A DNA stretch of 64,000 nucleotides from Lutraria lutraria (GCA_964023205.1 OZ026846.1:33872194-33936193); one strand, 5' to 3'; counted from the first letter of the stretch, positions 48,631 through 61,530 are shown. Notes: generated from the letters alone by a model not told the origin. Made by a program: numbers and translations.

Positions 48631-48991
48631 ACTCACATGCGTACACTAACACGAACTTCCTCATACAGACAAAAATACAAACACATACACTTACATACAT
48701 CAATCAATGTTTCCCTCTCAAAATACTCTTTAAATATGAATTTTGAAATAAAATATTTCTGCTTGTTTTGAAAACAATAATATTACCATAAGAATTAAAT
48801 AGTTTACCGGAATCTATTTCCATATTGCAGACCTGTTGTATAATCATACAACGGTATGGAGGCTATATTTAAGGTTAGTCATTCACTAATAATTTGTTTA
48901 CATTAATGAGTCTGAAAGAAAGTATAGTCCACGTTTCATCGTTCTGCTGCAACTTAGATGTGTGTTAAGATGATTGTGTCCGTTAACATGG

Positions 48992-51904
48992 TCACATTGT
49001 ACCATAACATATGAACACGCAGACTAAAATAATGACTATGTTCAAAATAATATGAACATGCGCATGCTCAGTCATCTGGCTGTTGTGTAATGATTCCATT
49101 ATCTTGAAATATTCGTTCACACATAGAGTGCCACGCCTTTCAGTTGTGATCTGATATGTGGAGTCGTTTGACTCTAACGAAGAGATAGGGATTCTTGGAC
49201 ATTTATCGATCATCTCCCACGTAACATAAATATGGAACGGACAATACAGCCTGTTAATTGGGGGAAGTGGAATAGTCAATTTCAAATTGTCATATCCATC
49301 AAGTGCGCAAACCATTGTGATGTTTGACGCACTTCCGAGCTGCAGAGACAGGGGAGAGTTTTCTGTAAAGTTCTTTATCTTTGATAGTATGAAGTCTTCT
49401 GTGCAGCTATCTCGTGTGTTCACTAAATATTCCAGATAATATTTCGAGTTGTAATCTACTCTGAGTGTAGTTCCACATTTCTTACACTCAGTATTTCCAA
49501 TCATATGTGTCATAGTTTGATGAAATCTCCTCACAAAATCCGTGTTGTAAACGCTATTGTTTGATAATATGCGGAACAATAACGCATACGTGTATCCATA
49601 GGTACGTTTGTACATATTTTCGCATGTTCCCTTATGTAGATACGTTGCAGAAGGACAGGTGACATTCATGCAGGATTCCTACAAAATATAATTATACACT
49701 GGTCATTCGGTGACATTTGCAGTCTTTGCGATTCAGGAAGTCCACATGCATTAACCTGGGTAGAACCAATGGCCTTCCTTAACTAGATGGACAGCTGACG
49801 AACATGTGAAATTTTGTCCCCATGTTGGATTCGAACTCACAGCGGCGAGGGGATGGCAATTACTAGTCAGAGAGCATAATCACTCGACCACGGGAGCCCC
49901 ACATCATTATACAAATGGAAAAAGAGAAACAATCAAATTTTCGTAAACCAAATAACATTCAATCATACTCTTTAGTACAATAGTAATTTGTAATGAATAG
50001 CTAATTATTACCGAAAGAGCAACTTCAACAATGTATTTCTAAAAAAGATATTTGATATTCTTTAGATCTTAGCAGAATGTTTCACGTACTTAGTTGTGCC
50101 TCAAATGGATATAAATAGAGTGTTTACATATCCGATTTTATGAAAACGTTAATGAATAAAACAAAAACTTACATTGAACGGATTCCAAATTTGCGACATC
50201 TGGCATCTTTGTGAGATGCTTTTATCTTCAACTGCTTGAGTGTTAAAGTTTATAAACACGGACAATCTTGTGATACCTCTTATTTGAAAGAGTGGTAAAT
50301 TATTTTCACACAAGTCTGGCCATATCTCATCGTGACGTTTATTACATAACTTACAGTAAACATTCTCGTAATAAGCACGTTTATCATTCGACATTGCATC
50401 AATTGTTTCGTGTGTGTACATGTTGTTTGTATATACATTTTCCATGTTACAAGCCAAATCGATATCTTTGTCGTATGTTTCCCACTTTCTTGTATCATTG
50501 CATCTTGATATTTTTTCGAAAACCATTATTTCACTCTTATGACATCGAACCAGACTACCAGCGCTTTGATCGGGTGGCACCGGAATTATAGAACAATTTT
50601 CTTTTATGTACGAATGCCATTCTTCAATATTTCGACCAGTGGTATCATGTGGACAGTAAGTAAGCAAAGGCCATTCTTTGTAGTTTGCAACCCCATGGCA
50701 TAATGCGCAATGCTTATTCTTATATACACGCTGGTTTGACGGATCGGACACAAAAATGAAATCTTCCAGGTCAATGATGTTGGTACATCTGGGATATACA
50801 ATGTCGAGTATAGCATTTGGACATTCATCAACTACTCGATAATAAAAATTGTTGACTACAGACGCTGAAAATCCTCTCGGGTCGTTGAAATATATGTCAA
50901 TGTTTATGCATGGGTGTATTACATCGACGTTAGGCGTAAGCTTTTTGTCTGGACAACAATTGCCGAAGTGCTGGCAATCTGGCTCACACGAACACATCTC
51001 ACAACACGGTATCACGGTATTTTTCTCATCAGGTTCATGAATCTAAAATGAACAGTCAACAGCAATGCAATTTACACAAATTGATTTTTTAAGAAAGTGT
51101 ATTAGTCTTATGTTATAAGTTAGGCTTAACTTCCTAACCGAAAGATCGAATGCAGGCTGATCTTTCATCAGATATTATATGTCACGATTCTCAACTGAAG
51201 TCGTCTTATTAATATTATACATAATGAAAGTGAACATATTACCTCAAATTTCAAATATTCCGTTTTGTTATCCAAAGAATAATACATGGCGGGTAATATT
51301 CAAAAAGAGAGTAAGGAGAAACAAATCGTTGCGTTCATCGTACCTTTGCCCAGACTGCATCACGATGAAATACCCACACACTAGACTTAGACTGTTGCGT
51401 TTTCTTATTGTAACACCATAATTAAAACGAAATATTAAAAAAGACGCGATGGAAATTGTGTTTATTTCGTCCTGAAGTGTGCACACGTAATTGTCCATTT
51501 TCAAACTCATCAGCAGAAAGTAAATTTGTGGTGAACAAAAATCGTACTGATTATTTTACATCCAGATAACTGTATAGCATTGGGAAATACAATGCCCCAA
51601 AAAATGGAATAGTACAATAAACCTATTTGCGTGATTAGTAACAAACTTAATCGACTGGGTTGTACAGACATGATAAAGACAGCATTAACTAGAAAATATG
51701 CACAAGAAGAGAATACGATACAACTGTAAAAACAAAGAAAGGTTAACGTTTTCACCGTTACACCTCAATATTTACCTTTGTTGCTTTAGAATGGCAAAAA
51801 TCACTGTAAGGACACAATGTTGCAATATCCGGTAAGGTTCCACTTACAATATCTGTGTCTATAACCACACACAAACACAATAAAGCATACCAACACTTCC
51901 ACAT
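48992..51904 (-). CDS. SMB-like ectodomain protein, paralogue 1
   Basis: Exons on the minus strand: 51904-51776 (signal peptide), 51042-50173 and 49678-48992; all junctions are phase 0 and the product has 561 residues. It starts with a hydrophobic signal peptide (MWKCWYALLCLCVV). CPYSDFC (31-37) and CCxxCSCxxxC...GNCCPD (56-75) across the first junction form a somatomedin B-like cysteine cluster. YKNKHCALCHG (150-160) is a motif I associate with extracellular regions of mollusc Mth-like GPCRs (from memory, not searched). Many cysteines and NxT/S sites follow. Exon 3 starts ESCMNVTCPS and ends with a single hydrophobic stretch (about 543-559) and a stop. No seven-helix region follows, so the protein would be secreted or anchored by one helix or a GPI tail. 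The exon 2 start follows from the acceptor TTTTAG; no internal ATG is needed. Function unknown; extracellular binding is inferred. Confidence 0.8.
49715..49900 (-). mobile_element. SINE in intron 2 of paralogue 1
   Basis: On the minus strand it has a tRNA-like head (GGCTCCCGTGGTCGAGTGAT; box B GAGTTCGAATCCAACATG) and a short body with AGCTGTCCATCTAGTTAAGG. A homologous copy sits at the same place in paralogue 2, so insertion predates the duplication. Confidence 0.7.
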
Positions 51905-51961
51905 GATCCTCGTTATATAAATCATCAAGGTATGTCTGACTTATGAACTTTAACACAGGCC

Positions 51962-51972
51962 TTATATATAAG
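51962..51972 (-). promoter_or_regulatory. TATA box of paralogue 1
   Basis: CTTATATATAA on the minus strand, about 60 bp before the start codon. The same spacing and sequence recur in paralogue 2 (59666-59677), so this core promoter is conserved between the duplicates. Confidence 0.6.
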
Positions 51973-52735
51973 TTCATTTGACACTTCAAGTCAACCACCG
52001 ACACCATTGGTATTGAATGTGTGAACTGATGGTATTAGGAACGCCCAACGGCGTTTGGACAGCAGAACTTCAACGAATAACATTCTGTCTAGCAGGCGAT
52101 TGCTCTCGCATGATTTTTGTTATGCGAAAGGCACGGACTCGTTAAAAATAACCGACTGATATGTTAAGTCGGCGCCAATGTTATTTTCGCTTTACTCTGT
52201 GTGTTACCAAAACACACACATACATCACATCTTGTGGCACAAATCGAGCTGAATATATATTCAAACATCCATTTGTTGAGAAAATAAAACACTTGGCTCG
52301 CGAGGCGTTAATCTATCTGAAGCACACGTTCATTATGTCAGTCGGTGAATACTCTGGGGTTGATTTCTGTTGTGACTTCATATTTAGGGAATATAAGTCC
52401 TTATACTTAACTTGTACCACTGATTGATACAATATGTCACATATACATGTATTTACATGCACACACATGATCTACATAAACTTCAAATGTTTATTAAACT
52501 ATAAATGCGTGTACTGAGATAAGAAAATGATTCGTCGAAAATCGTAAACAAATCACCGACCTTCTCCTTAATCCCCTGACTAAAAGCCTAATCAATAATA
52601 TGTTATAGGATCATACTAAAACTGCAGGCAAAACACAGTCTCCTGGAGGGAACCGCCTTGTTACTATTTGAAGCAAAGCTATAGGGGGGGGGGGGATGGG
52701 GTAAGCTAGTTTTAATGATGAGCCTCACACTTACC
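51973..52735. other. Upstream region of paralogue 1, duplicated at 59.7-60.4 kb
   Basis: AGGAACGCCCAACGGCGTTT, GTCGGCGCCAATGTTATTTT and ACATCTTGTGGCACAAATCG recur at 59730-59940 in the same order. The region ends in a G-run at 52684-52694. The ORF at 52161 lies in this flank and is not supported as a gene. Confidence 0.6.
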
Positions 52736-52739
52736 TCTC

Positions 52740-53650
52740 TCTAGGTGAGGGGCAAGTGATTACTAGTCAGAGAGACAGCAACCATAACCACTCGACCACG
52801 AGAGAAATGTATAATTACAAAAAAGACGAAAAAACAAACACAAATATAATTATATAGTATACAACCATTTCATAAAATGTAGTTCCGATTGTATGAAATA
52901 CATAGATTCTAATTTTGTCACTACTGTAAGATCATACTTATTTCTAAAGTATCATTACTTGGCGAAATTCTAAGGGTCTAGACATATTAATCACGCGCTA
53001 TATTGTGTCTCAAACCCATATAAACGGAGCATTTGCACCCACTTGTGTCTTTCAAACGATAAAGTTAATGAATAAAACGTAACTTAAATGATAATCTTAC
53101 ATTATACGGATACCATATTAGCGACACCTGACATCTTTGTTAGATTTTTCTTTCTTCAATTGATTGAGTTTTAAAGTTTATAAACACAGAAAATCTTGAG
53201 GGATTTCGCTTACGAAAGAGTGGTAAATTATTGTCACACAAGTCAGGCCATATTTCATCATCACATTTATTACAGAATTTACAATAAACAATCTCATAAT
53301 ATTCTAAAATAAAAAGTCAAAAGCCCCAAAGCAAGTTACACAATCTTTAAAGTTTTTATGAAAGTGTTTATTTAATACATGTATTATAAGTTCGGTTTAC
53401 TGTCGTTTTCTTATTGTTATATTTGAAAATTTAAAACGCAATATTAAAAACGTAAGATGCCCTACAAAAGAAAAACGGAAAAATACTCGTACAAACAAAG
53501 AGAGATGAAATATTCAGCATTGCATCGTTTTTTCCTTTGTTGCTTTAGAATGGCAAAAAATCATAGTATGGTCACAATAATGCTATATCCGCCAAGTATC
53601 CATTCAATCAACTGTAATATGTATATGTGTTTATCACCAAGCATACCGGC
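52740..53650 (-). pseudogene. Broken third copy of the SMB-like gene
   Basis: From low to high coordinates: a fragment of the intron 2 SINE (52740-52805), the 3' part of exon 2 (53101 to about 53303), intron 1 sequence, and a worn exon 1 (about 53535-53650). The exon 2 part still reads EYYEIVYCKFCNK, DEIWPDLCDNNLPLF and SRFSVFINFKTQS, then hits TAA where the paralogues have Ser. The first two-thirds of exon 2 are deleted, bringing the intron 1 acceptor next to internal exon sequence out of frame. Exon 1 has lost its donor GT and two bases near its start. Exon 3 is absent. Confidence 0.8.
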
Positions 53651-53759
53651 GCTGTCATATAACTACCGGTTTCTAAATCATCAAGATATGAATGACAAAT
53701 AAATTACTGTCATTTTATAGACTAAGTTATAGGACACTTCCCTTTGAACTAAGACATTA

Positions 53760-54240
53760 TTAGACAAGAGCTTCCGGAGGCAGAGCTATTCCGAACTGTT
53801 CGATCGGTCGTGTTCTAACATTAGAAGCTCTTCTAGCTATTCCGTCCGATGGATTGAAGAGATGGAAGAGATATTAGTCACATGACCAAACAGCATTGTT
53901 TACAGTGACAGAGTGCGCATTAGTTTATCCACATGGTTTGAAGAATATTTGTTTGATGGTTTGTGTTAGTTATACCTAATATTTTGCGTTCGAATGGGTA
54001 TCCGTTCTAAGCTCTTCTAGCTTGCGTATTCTCTTCTACCGAGTGTCCAATCGAACCGGTCTATGAACGTGTGGTGTTAAGAATGTTCGATGACTTTTGG
54101 ACTTGGTTTTTAATGAACATCGAGAGAGTATCGGCTATGGAAAACTAAACTTTCGTGTTCATCTGTTTTAATCATACTAGCATCGCATTCTGTCAGCAAG
54201 TGTATGGTCTGGGTTAATTACTGTTGTTACTTGTAATATA
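53760..54240. other. Sequence unique to the pseudogene unit
   Basis: This part is not found upstream of the other two copies. It contains AAGCTCTTCTAGC twice (about 53825 and 54010), which may mark an insertion, but the ends are unclear. No gene seen. Confidence 0.3.
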
Positions 54241-54960
54241 ATATTTACAAGTTCTTAATAATTTAATGTTCTTAACTTGTTCAACTAATTGATTCACATT
54301 TTCAACGTGAAGCTTCACTTATACATTATTCCAGATATAAATATAGATAAGATACATATGCAAGGAAAGAATACACAAATTAATCAACCCATTTTCTCCT
54401 AAATTCCCCAACTGAAACCAAACTAAAATAATGGACCGTACACAAATGAAGGACAGAACACCATGTCTCGGGGAGTATCGCCTTGTAACGGTCTGTTGCA
54501 AAGGCACAGGGGGGATTAACTTGTTTCTAGGGGTCCAGTCGCACACTGAACTCTTGGGAAACGAAGAAAAGATTTACGCAAATTGATAAATGACAGAAAC
54601 ATAAAAATACATTACAATAACAACAAACATAAATAACAAGTTGCTTGCTCACGTCACCCCTTACTTATTACCAACAGAACGGTATTTAAAGATTTATATG
54701 CGCTACCATATTTTTTCCTAAAGCCTCCATATACATCCTAGTATTTGTATATATTGGTTCATACATAATAGACTTCTGATAATACTGTTTGGTCCACTAG
54801 TTAACATGTTCTAAATGCTTTTTGTCACGCCCAAAAAGTATAAAATTTTAAAATTATCTTATGATACTTATTTACTAAACAAAACAACACAAACAGTGTT
54901 AGATAATGATTTGTTCTATTTAATTCGATATTTTTGACATTACACGGACTAAAGCACAAT
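54241..54960. other. Upstream flank of the pseudogene unit
   Basis: A GGGGAGTATCGCCTTGTAAC word (about 54475) matches GGGACACCGCCTTGTGATG at about 60348 and GGGAACCGCCTTGTTACTA at about 52645, so the duplicated block extends upstream of the genes. No gene seen. Confidence 0.5.
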
Positions 54961-55009
54961 ATTTATTGCTATTCTCGCACACAAACATAATCATTAGCAT
55001 ATTTTCATG

Positions 55010-56125
55010 AATACTTACTTTCACAAACATAATTATATAATCACTAACATACATTCATGAAAACTAACACTCACACATTTATATAATCACTAACACATAT
55101 TCATATATACTAACACTTGCTTACATATATAATCACTAACATACATTCATGAATACTAACACTCACAAATAAATATAATCACTAACACATATCCATATAT
55201 ACTAACACTCGCTTACATATATAATCACTAACATACATTCATGAATACTAACACTCACAAATATATATAATCACTAACACATATCCATATATACTAACAC
55301 TCGCTTACATATATAATCACTAACATACATTCATGAATACTAACACTCACAAATATATATAATCACTAACACATATCCATATATACTAACACTCGCTTAC
55401 ATATATAATCACTAACATACATTCATGAATACTAACACTCACAAATATATATAATCACTAACACATATCCATATATACTAACACTCGCTTACATATATAA
55501 TCACTAACATACATTCATGAATACTAACACTCACAAATAAATATAATCACTAACACATATCCATATATACTAACACTCGCTTACATATATAATCACTAAC
55601 ATACATTCATGAATACTAACACTCACAAATAAATATAATCACTAACACATATCCATATATACTAACACTCGCTTACATATATAATCACTAACATACATTC
55701 ATGAATACTAACACTCACAAATAAATATAATCACTAACACATATCCATATATACTAACACTCGCTTACATATATAATCACTAACATACATTCATGAATAC
55801 TAACACTCACAAATATATATAATCACTAACACATATCCATATATACTAACACTCGCTTACATATATAATCACTAACAAACATTCATGAATACTAACACTC
55901 ACAAATAAATATAATCACTAACACATATCCATATATACTAACACTCGCTTACATATATAATCACTAACAAACATTCATGAATACTAACACTCACAAATTT
56001 ATATAATCACTAACATACATTCACATATACTAACACTCGCTTACATATATAATCACTAACACATATTGATGAATACTAACACACATACATAATCACTAAC
56101 ATACATTCATGAATACTAACACTCA
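55010..56125 (+). repeat. 92-bp satellite array made of alternating 46-bp monomers
   Basis: Each 92-bp unit is two related 46-bp halves, one with TAACACTCACAAATATATAT and CATATCCATATATAC, the other with TAACACTCGCTTACATATAT and CATACATTCATGAATAC. About 11-12 dimers are regular; the edges are worn. It lies about 270 bp downstream of the stop codon of paralogue 2, the same relative place as the 38-bp array beside paralogue 1. Confidence 0.93.
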
Positions 56126-56392
56126 CACACGTACATTAACATGCACTTCCCCACACAGACAAACACCCCCCCACATACATCCACATTATTTAGGAAATTT
56201 GAAATAAAACATTAAGAACTGCGGTGAAATTTGTATTCGCACTTGGAATCGCACAAATGTTGTATGAATCATACAACGGTATGAGTCAATGGATTAAGTG
56301 TTAGACAGTAATGGGTCTGAAAGAAAGTGTAGTCCACGTTTCATCGTTCTGCTGCAACTTCAAGGTATGTTCAGATGTGTCCCTTAACATTG

Positions 56393-59300
56393 TCACATTG
56401 TACCATTACCTATGAACACGCAGACTAAAACAAGGACTGTGTTCAAAATAACACGAACGTGCGCATGCTCAGTCATCTGGCTGTTGTGTAATGAATCCAT
56501 TATCTTGAAATATTCGTTCACACATAGAGAGCCACGCCTTTCAGTTGTGATCTGATGTATCGAATCGTTTAATTCTAACGAAGAGATAGGGATTCTTGGA
56601 CATTTGTCGATCATCTCCCACGTAACTTGAACAGGGAACGGACAATACCGATCGTTAATTGAGGGAAGTGGTAAAGTCATGTTCAATTTATTATAGCCAT
56701 CTAGTGCGCAAACAATGGTGATGCTTGACGCATTTCCGAGTCGAATAGACAGGGGAGAGTTTTCTGTAAAGTTCTTTATCTTTGATAATAAGAAGTCTTC
56801 CGTGCAGCTATCTCGAGTGTTCACTAAATATTCCAGATAGTAGTTCGAGTTGTAATCTACTAAGAAGTCGGTTCCACATTTCTTACACTCAGTATTTCCA
56901 ATCATATGTGTCATAGTTTGATGCAATCTCTTCAACAAACCCGTGTTGTAAATGCTGCTATTTGATATTATGCGAAACATTAAAGCATACGTGTCTCCAT
57001 TCGTACGTTTGTACATATTTTCGCATGTTCCCCTGTGTAGATATGATGCAGAAGGACAGGTGACATTCATGCAGGATTCCTACAAAACATAATTATACAC
57101 TGGGGTTTAAACATCGCATCAACAACACGGATCATGCGGTGACAACCTTAACGATGGGGATAGACCCCAGACAGTAACCTGTGTAGACCCACCGACCTTT
57201 TGTAAGCTTGCTGGACAGCTTCCGAAGATGTGAAATTATGACCCATGTTGGATTCGAACACACAGCGGTGAGGTGCTAGTGATTACTAGTCAGAGAGCAT
57301 GAGCACACGACCACAGGAGAACCTCATCATTATATAAACGAAAACTACGACTTTTTTGTGAACTGTATAAAAATCAGTACACAAATAATTCTTGGCAGAA
57401 TTCTTCTTGAACGCACTTTGTTGTGCCTCAAATGGTTATAAATTGAGCGCCTGCATTATTATCTGTTTTTTTTTATGAACACTTTAATGAATAAAACAAT
57501 AACTTAGAAAAAATCTTACATTGAACGGATTCCAAAGTTGGGACATCTGGCATCTATGTGAGATTCCCCTATCTTCAGCTGTTTGAGTTTTAAAGTTTAT
57601 AAACACCGAAAATCTGGAGGAACCTCTTCCTTGAAAAAGCGGTAAATTATTTTCACACAAGTCTGGCCATATTTCATTGTTATGTTCATTACATAACTTA
57701 CAATAAACATTCTCGTAATATTCACTTATTTCATTCGACATTGCATCAATTGTGTCGTGTGTATACATGTTGTTTGTATAAACATTTTCCATGTTACAAG
57801 CCAAATCGATATCTTCATCGTAGGTTTCCCACTTTCTTGTATTATTGCATCTTGATATTTTTTCGAAAACCTTTATTCCTCTGACAAAACATCGAACAAG
57901 ACTACCAGCGTTTTGATCGGGTGGCACCGGAATTATGGAACAATTATCTTTTATGAACGAATGCCATTCTTCAATATTTCGACCAGTATGATGTGGACAG
58001 TTAGTGAGCAAAGGCCATTCTGTGTAGTTTGAAACCCCATGGCATAATGCGCAATGCTTATTCTTGTATACACGCTCTGTTGACGGATCGGACACAAAAA
58101 TGAAATCTTCCAGCTCTATGATGTTGGAACATCTAGGATATACGAGATTAAGTATAGCATTTGGACATTCATCGACTACTCGATAGTAGAAATTGTTGAA
58201 TGAAGACGCAAAAATTCCTCTTGGGTCGTTGAAATATTTGTCAATGTCTATACACGGATGTAATACCTCGACATCAGGTGTAAGCTTTTTATCTGGACAA
58301 CAATTACCGAACTCCTGGCAATCTGGCTCACACGAACACATCTGACAACACGGTATCAATTCTAACTCATCGGGGTTTCGAATCTAAAATGAAAAGTCAA
58401 GAACCCCAATGCAAGTTGCACAATTTGAAGTTGTTTTTTTTTGTTTTTTTTTTGTTTGTTTTGTTTTATGTTAAGAATTTGTCTTAACTTCCTAACTCAA
58501 AGATGGTATGCAAGCTATTCTGTTATCAAATGACACGTGTTAGGATACCCAGCTCAAGCCGTCCCGGCTATTCATGATATATATTTTCAAAAGCGATTTT
58601 CCGTTTTATTGTCAAAATTAAAAAATCAAACATGGCAGCTAAAATCCGAAAAGCGAGTAAAGGGGTAAGCAATAGTTGTGTACATTATACTTTCTCCCAG
58701 GCTGTATATATGAAACATATTTACTAGACTTAGACCGTTGCTTTTTTCTGATGGTTACATCATAATTTAAAGGCCCATTAGCTTTTTGACTTTAGTAATA
58801 TTGAACAATAGGTAAAATAATAGTACAATATAAGAAATGTATAATTTGCTCTAAAACAATATTTACATAATGCTTTTCTTTAGTCACATTTCTTTAAAAT
58901 GTTGTCAAATGCTTTTTCTTATTTTTTTTTATTTTTTTGCAGTATCATTGAAAATAATACTGTGCTATATTTCTATATGTATTCCGTGATTAAAAATACA
59001 ATTTTGGAATGTTTTTATTGCAAAAAGAAGTCAGAGACACTGATAAGACATCTTTCTAGGTAAAATAAGACCTACTTCAATTTTGATATCCAAAAAGCTA
59101 AGGGGATTTAAACGAAATAAAAAGATGAAAATTATATCGAATTTCAAAAGTTTACTTCGTCCGGAATTGAGCAAACGTTATTGTCTTTAATCAAGACTAA
59201 GTCATGAGTCCATTTTCAGAAAGTAAATGGTGAACACAAATCGTGCTCATTATTTTAAACCTTGACAAGTGTATAGCATTGGGAAATACGATGCCCATAA

Positions 59301-59608
59301 AATGGAATAATATAACAAACCTTAGTATAGAAGCCAAATTTGAGTGATTAGAAAACTTTGGTAACCGATTGGGTTGTGCAAAAATAATAAATACATCAAT
59401 GAAAGTACTAACAGAGAATAAGATACAACAGTAAAAACAAACAGAGGTAGAGTTTTTACCGTTACACCTTAATATTTACCTTTGTTGCTTTAGAATGGCA
59501 AAAATCACTGTATGGACACAATGTTGCTATATCCGGCAAAGTTCCATTTACAATATTTGTGTCTATAACCACACACAAACACAACACAGCATACCAACAC
59601 TTCCACAT
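56393..59608 (-). CDS. SMB-like ectodomain protein, paralogue 2
   Basis: Exons on the minus strand: 59608-59480, 58383-57520 and 57079-56393, all phase 0, giving 559 residues. Same architecture as paralogue 1: signal peptide MWKCWYAVLCLCVV, CPYSDFC and CCQMCSCEPDC...GNCCPD cluster, YKNKHCALCHG, exon 3 starting ESCMNVTCPSASY and a final single hydrophobic segment before the stop. Cysteines and most residues are conserved, and differences are substitutions plus a few small indels (for example two fewer residues after the first junction and one fewer near CPHHTGRN), so both copies look functional. Possible TATA at 59666-59677. It is more intact than the copy between them; the function is unknown, extracellular ligand binding being inferred. 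Confidence 0.8.
57120..57330 (-). mobile_element. SINE in intron 2 of paralogue 2
   Basis: Same family and position as the copy at 49715: box B read on the minus strand as TGTTCGAATCCAACATG and body GCTGTCCAGCAAGCTTAC. More diverged at the tRNA-like end. Confidence 0.65.
58766..59112. mobile_element. MITE, copy 2 (intron 1 of paralogue 2)
   Basis: TTAAAGGCCCATTAGCTTTTT at the left and AAAAAGCTAAGGGGATTTAA at the right form imperfect inverted ends. The interior matches 36368-36690. Paralogue 1 lacks it in intron 1, so it inserted after the duplication or was lost there. Confidence 0.7.
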
Positions 59609-59665
59609 GACTCTCGTTATCTAAATCATCAAGATACGTCTGACTTATGAACTTCAACACAGCCC

Positions 59666-59677
59666 TTATATATATAA
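59666..59677 (-). promoter_or_regulatory. TATA box of paralogue 2
   Basis: TTATATATATAA about 60 bp before the start codon, matching the element of paralogue 1. Confidence 0.6.
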
Positions 59678-59699
59678 GCATTTGACACTTCACGTCAAC

Positions 59700-61190
59700 C
59701 ACCGGTACTATTGGTATTGCATGTGTGATGTTAGGAACGCCCAACGGCGTTTGGACCGCAGAAATTCAAAGAATAACATTCTGTCCTGCAAGGGATTGCT
59801 CTGGTATGATTCTTTTGTGTTATGCAAAAGGCAATGACTCGTTAAAAATCAACGATTGATATGTCGGCGCCAATGTTATTTTCGCTTTAGTCTCAAGTGT
59901 TACCAAACATACGCATGTATCACATCTTGTGGCACAAATCGTTCCAAACAAATAAAATCAAAAAGGAGAAAATATAACACTTGGCTCGCAAAGCGTCACT
60001 CTATTTAAAGCAAACGTTTATCGCCTTCTGTCAGCCGGTGTATATTCTGGGGTTGATTACCATTATGACTTCATATTTAGGGAATATAAGTCCCTAATAC
60101 ATGTTCTTAAACTTGTTCAAATAATTGATACAATATGTCACACATGCTTGTATTTACATGCAATCACAAGATAAACGTAGAACTTCGGTTGTTTATTTAA
60201 CTGTTAATGAATATACTAAGATTAGGAAAGGATTCATAGAAAAAATACGCAAACAAATCACCAATCTTCTTAATCCCCTAATTAAAACCCAAATCAATAT
60301 AATATTACACGACTATACAAATGGCAGCGAAAACACAGACTTCCGGAGGGACACCGCCTTGTGATGATCTATGGCAAAAGTAAAGGGAGTTTCAATTAGG
60401 TTTAGGGCACACCCACACAATGGCATCTAAAGAAGAAAAAATAAAGTTACGTACATAAATGACTGACAGAAACAAAACAGAAACACAACAAAGGGCGTTA
60501 CAATCAACATAGGTAACATGTTTATTGTTCTTGTCTTCCTTTAATAACTTATCACAAACGATTAAAAAGAGCGACTGTATTTCTTTTTTTAAATTCGAAT
60601 GTCTCGGCCCTATGTTCACAAAGAAAAAACGAAGACCTTGATCAAATCGTCCTGGTATTTGTATTATAGTGTTACTAATCAAGAGAGTTCATATTGCCTT
60701 TCTTATTAGTCCAAGGACAGTCGTATTGGCCGGAGACCGAAGGCCAATAACTACATAATATTACAAGTATACTTTACAATTATGATAGGGACATTATAAA
60801 GATGCTTTACCTTTTTCCAAGATACTAGTAGTGTCTATTGCTTTGTCTATTGTCAATTTTCGTATTGGTCCTCCTCCTCAACCAATCAGCTTGCTACACG
60901 TATTGGCCCAGTTTTCTCGTATTGGCATATGACTACCAATATTATATAAATAATTGATAAATCTTGGTTCATGTACACCATACAACCAATAAAAACAGTT
61001 TATATGGATGGAACGAGTATATTGAAGCAAATACTGAAGAAAACATAAATTAAGGGAAATCATGAATACATGTATAATCATGAAACATACAAAAGAAAAC
61101 TCGATAAAACTGAAATATTCAAATAACATCTAAATAAATTTACGCTGGATAGTGGATAGTTTCTACCGTTTAATACTTGTATAAAGCAAC
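59700..61190. other. Upstream flank of paralogue 2 and intergenic sequence
   Basis: 59730-60430 is the duplicate of 52020-52700. Beyond it, ATTGGCC words recur at about 60725-60920 around a CCAATCAG box (about 60882). No gene seen. Confidence 0.5.
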
Positions 61191-61194
61191 ACCA

Positions 61195-61530
61195 CTCTCA
61201 ACACAAGTGTATGCCTCTGAAGGAGGGGCATATAGTAGTCCCATCGTCCGTGTGTCGTCCGTCCGGAGTTTCGTTTTCCGCTTTGCAACTTTATCTCTCA
61301 TTCGTGGATTTCCAATATACTTAGCAAAAATGTTCATATTCATGAGATGATATGTCGCGCACTAGACCCAGGTTCGTATCTCAATACCACACTTAAAGGT
61401 AAAAGTACAGGGGTCCATTTCCGGTTTCCACTATGTAACTTTGTCCCTCCTTCATGGATTTCAAATTTACTCAACAGAAATGTTCATAGTCATGCGACGA
61501 TGTGTCGCGCTCTAGACCCTTTATGTGTCG
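61195..61530 (+). repeat. Dispersed GTCCGTCC-type repeat with an internal duplication
   Basis: Starts GAGGGGCATATAGTAGTCCC with GTCCGTGTGTCGTCCGTCCG, then two related units of about 148 bp, each with AATGTTCATA-TCATG and TGTCGCGC-CTAGACCC. No coding capacity. Confidence 0.65.

Noticed and set aside
50280..51040. Small ORFs in other frames over exon 2 of paralogue 1
   Set aside because: Shadows of the cysteine-rich reading frame, which is conserved in paralogue 2 while these are not.
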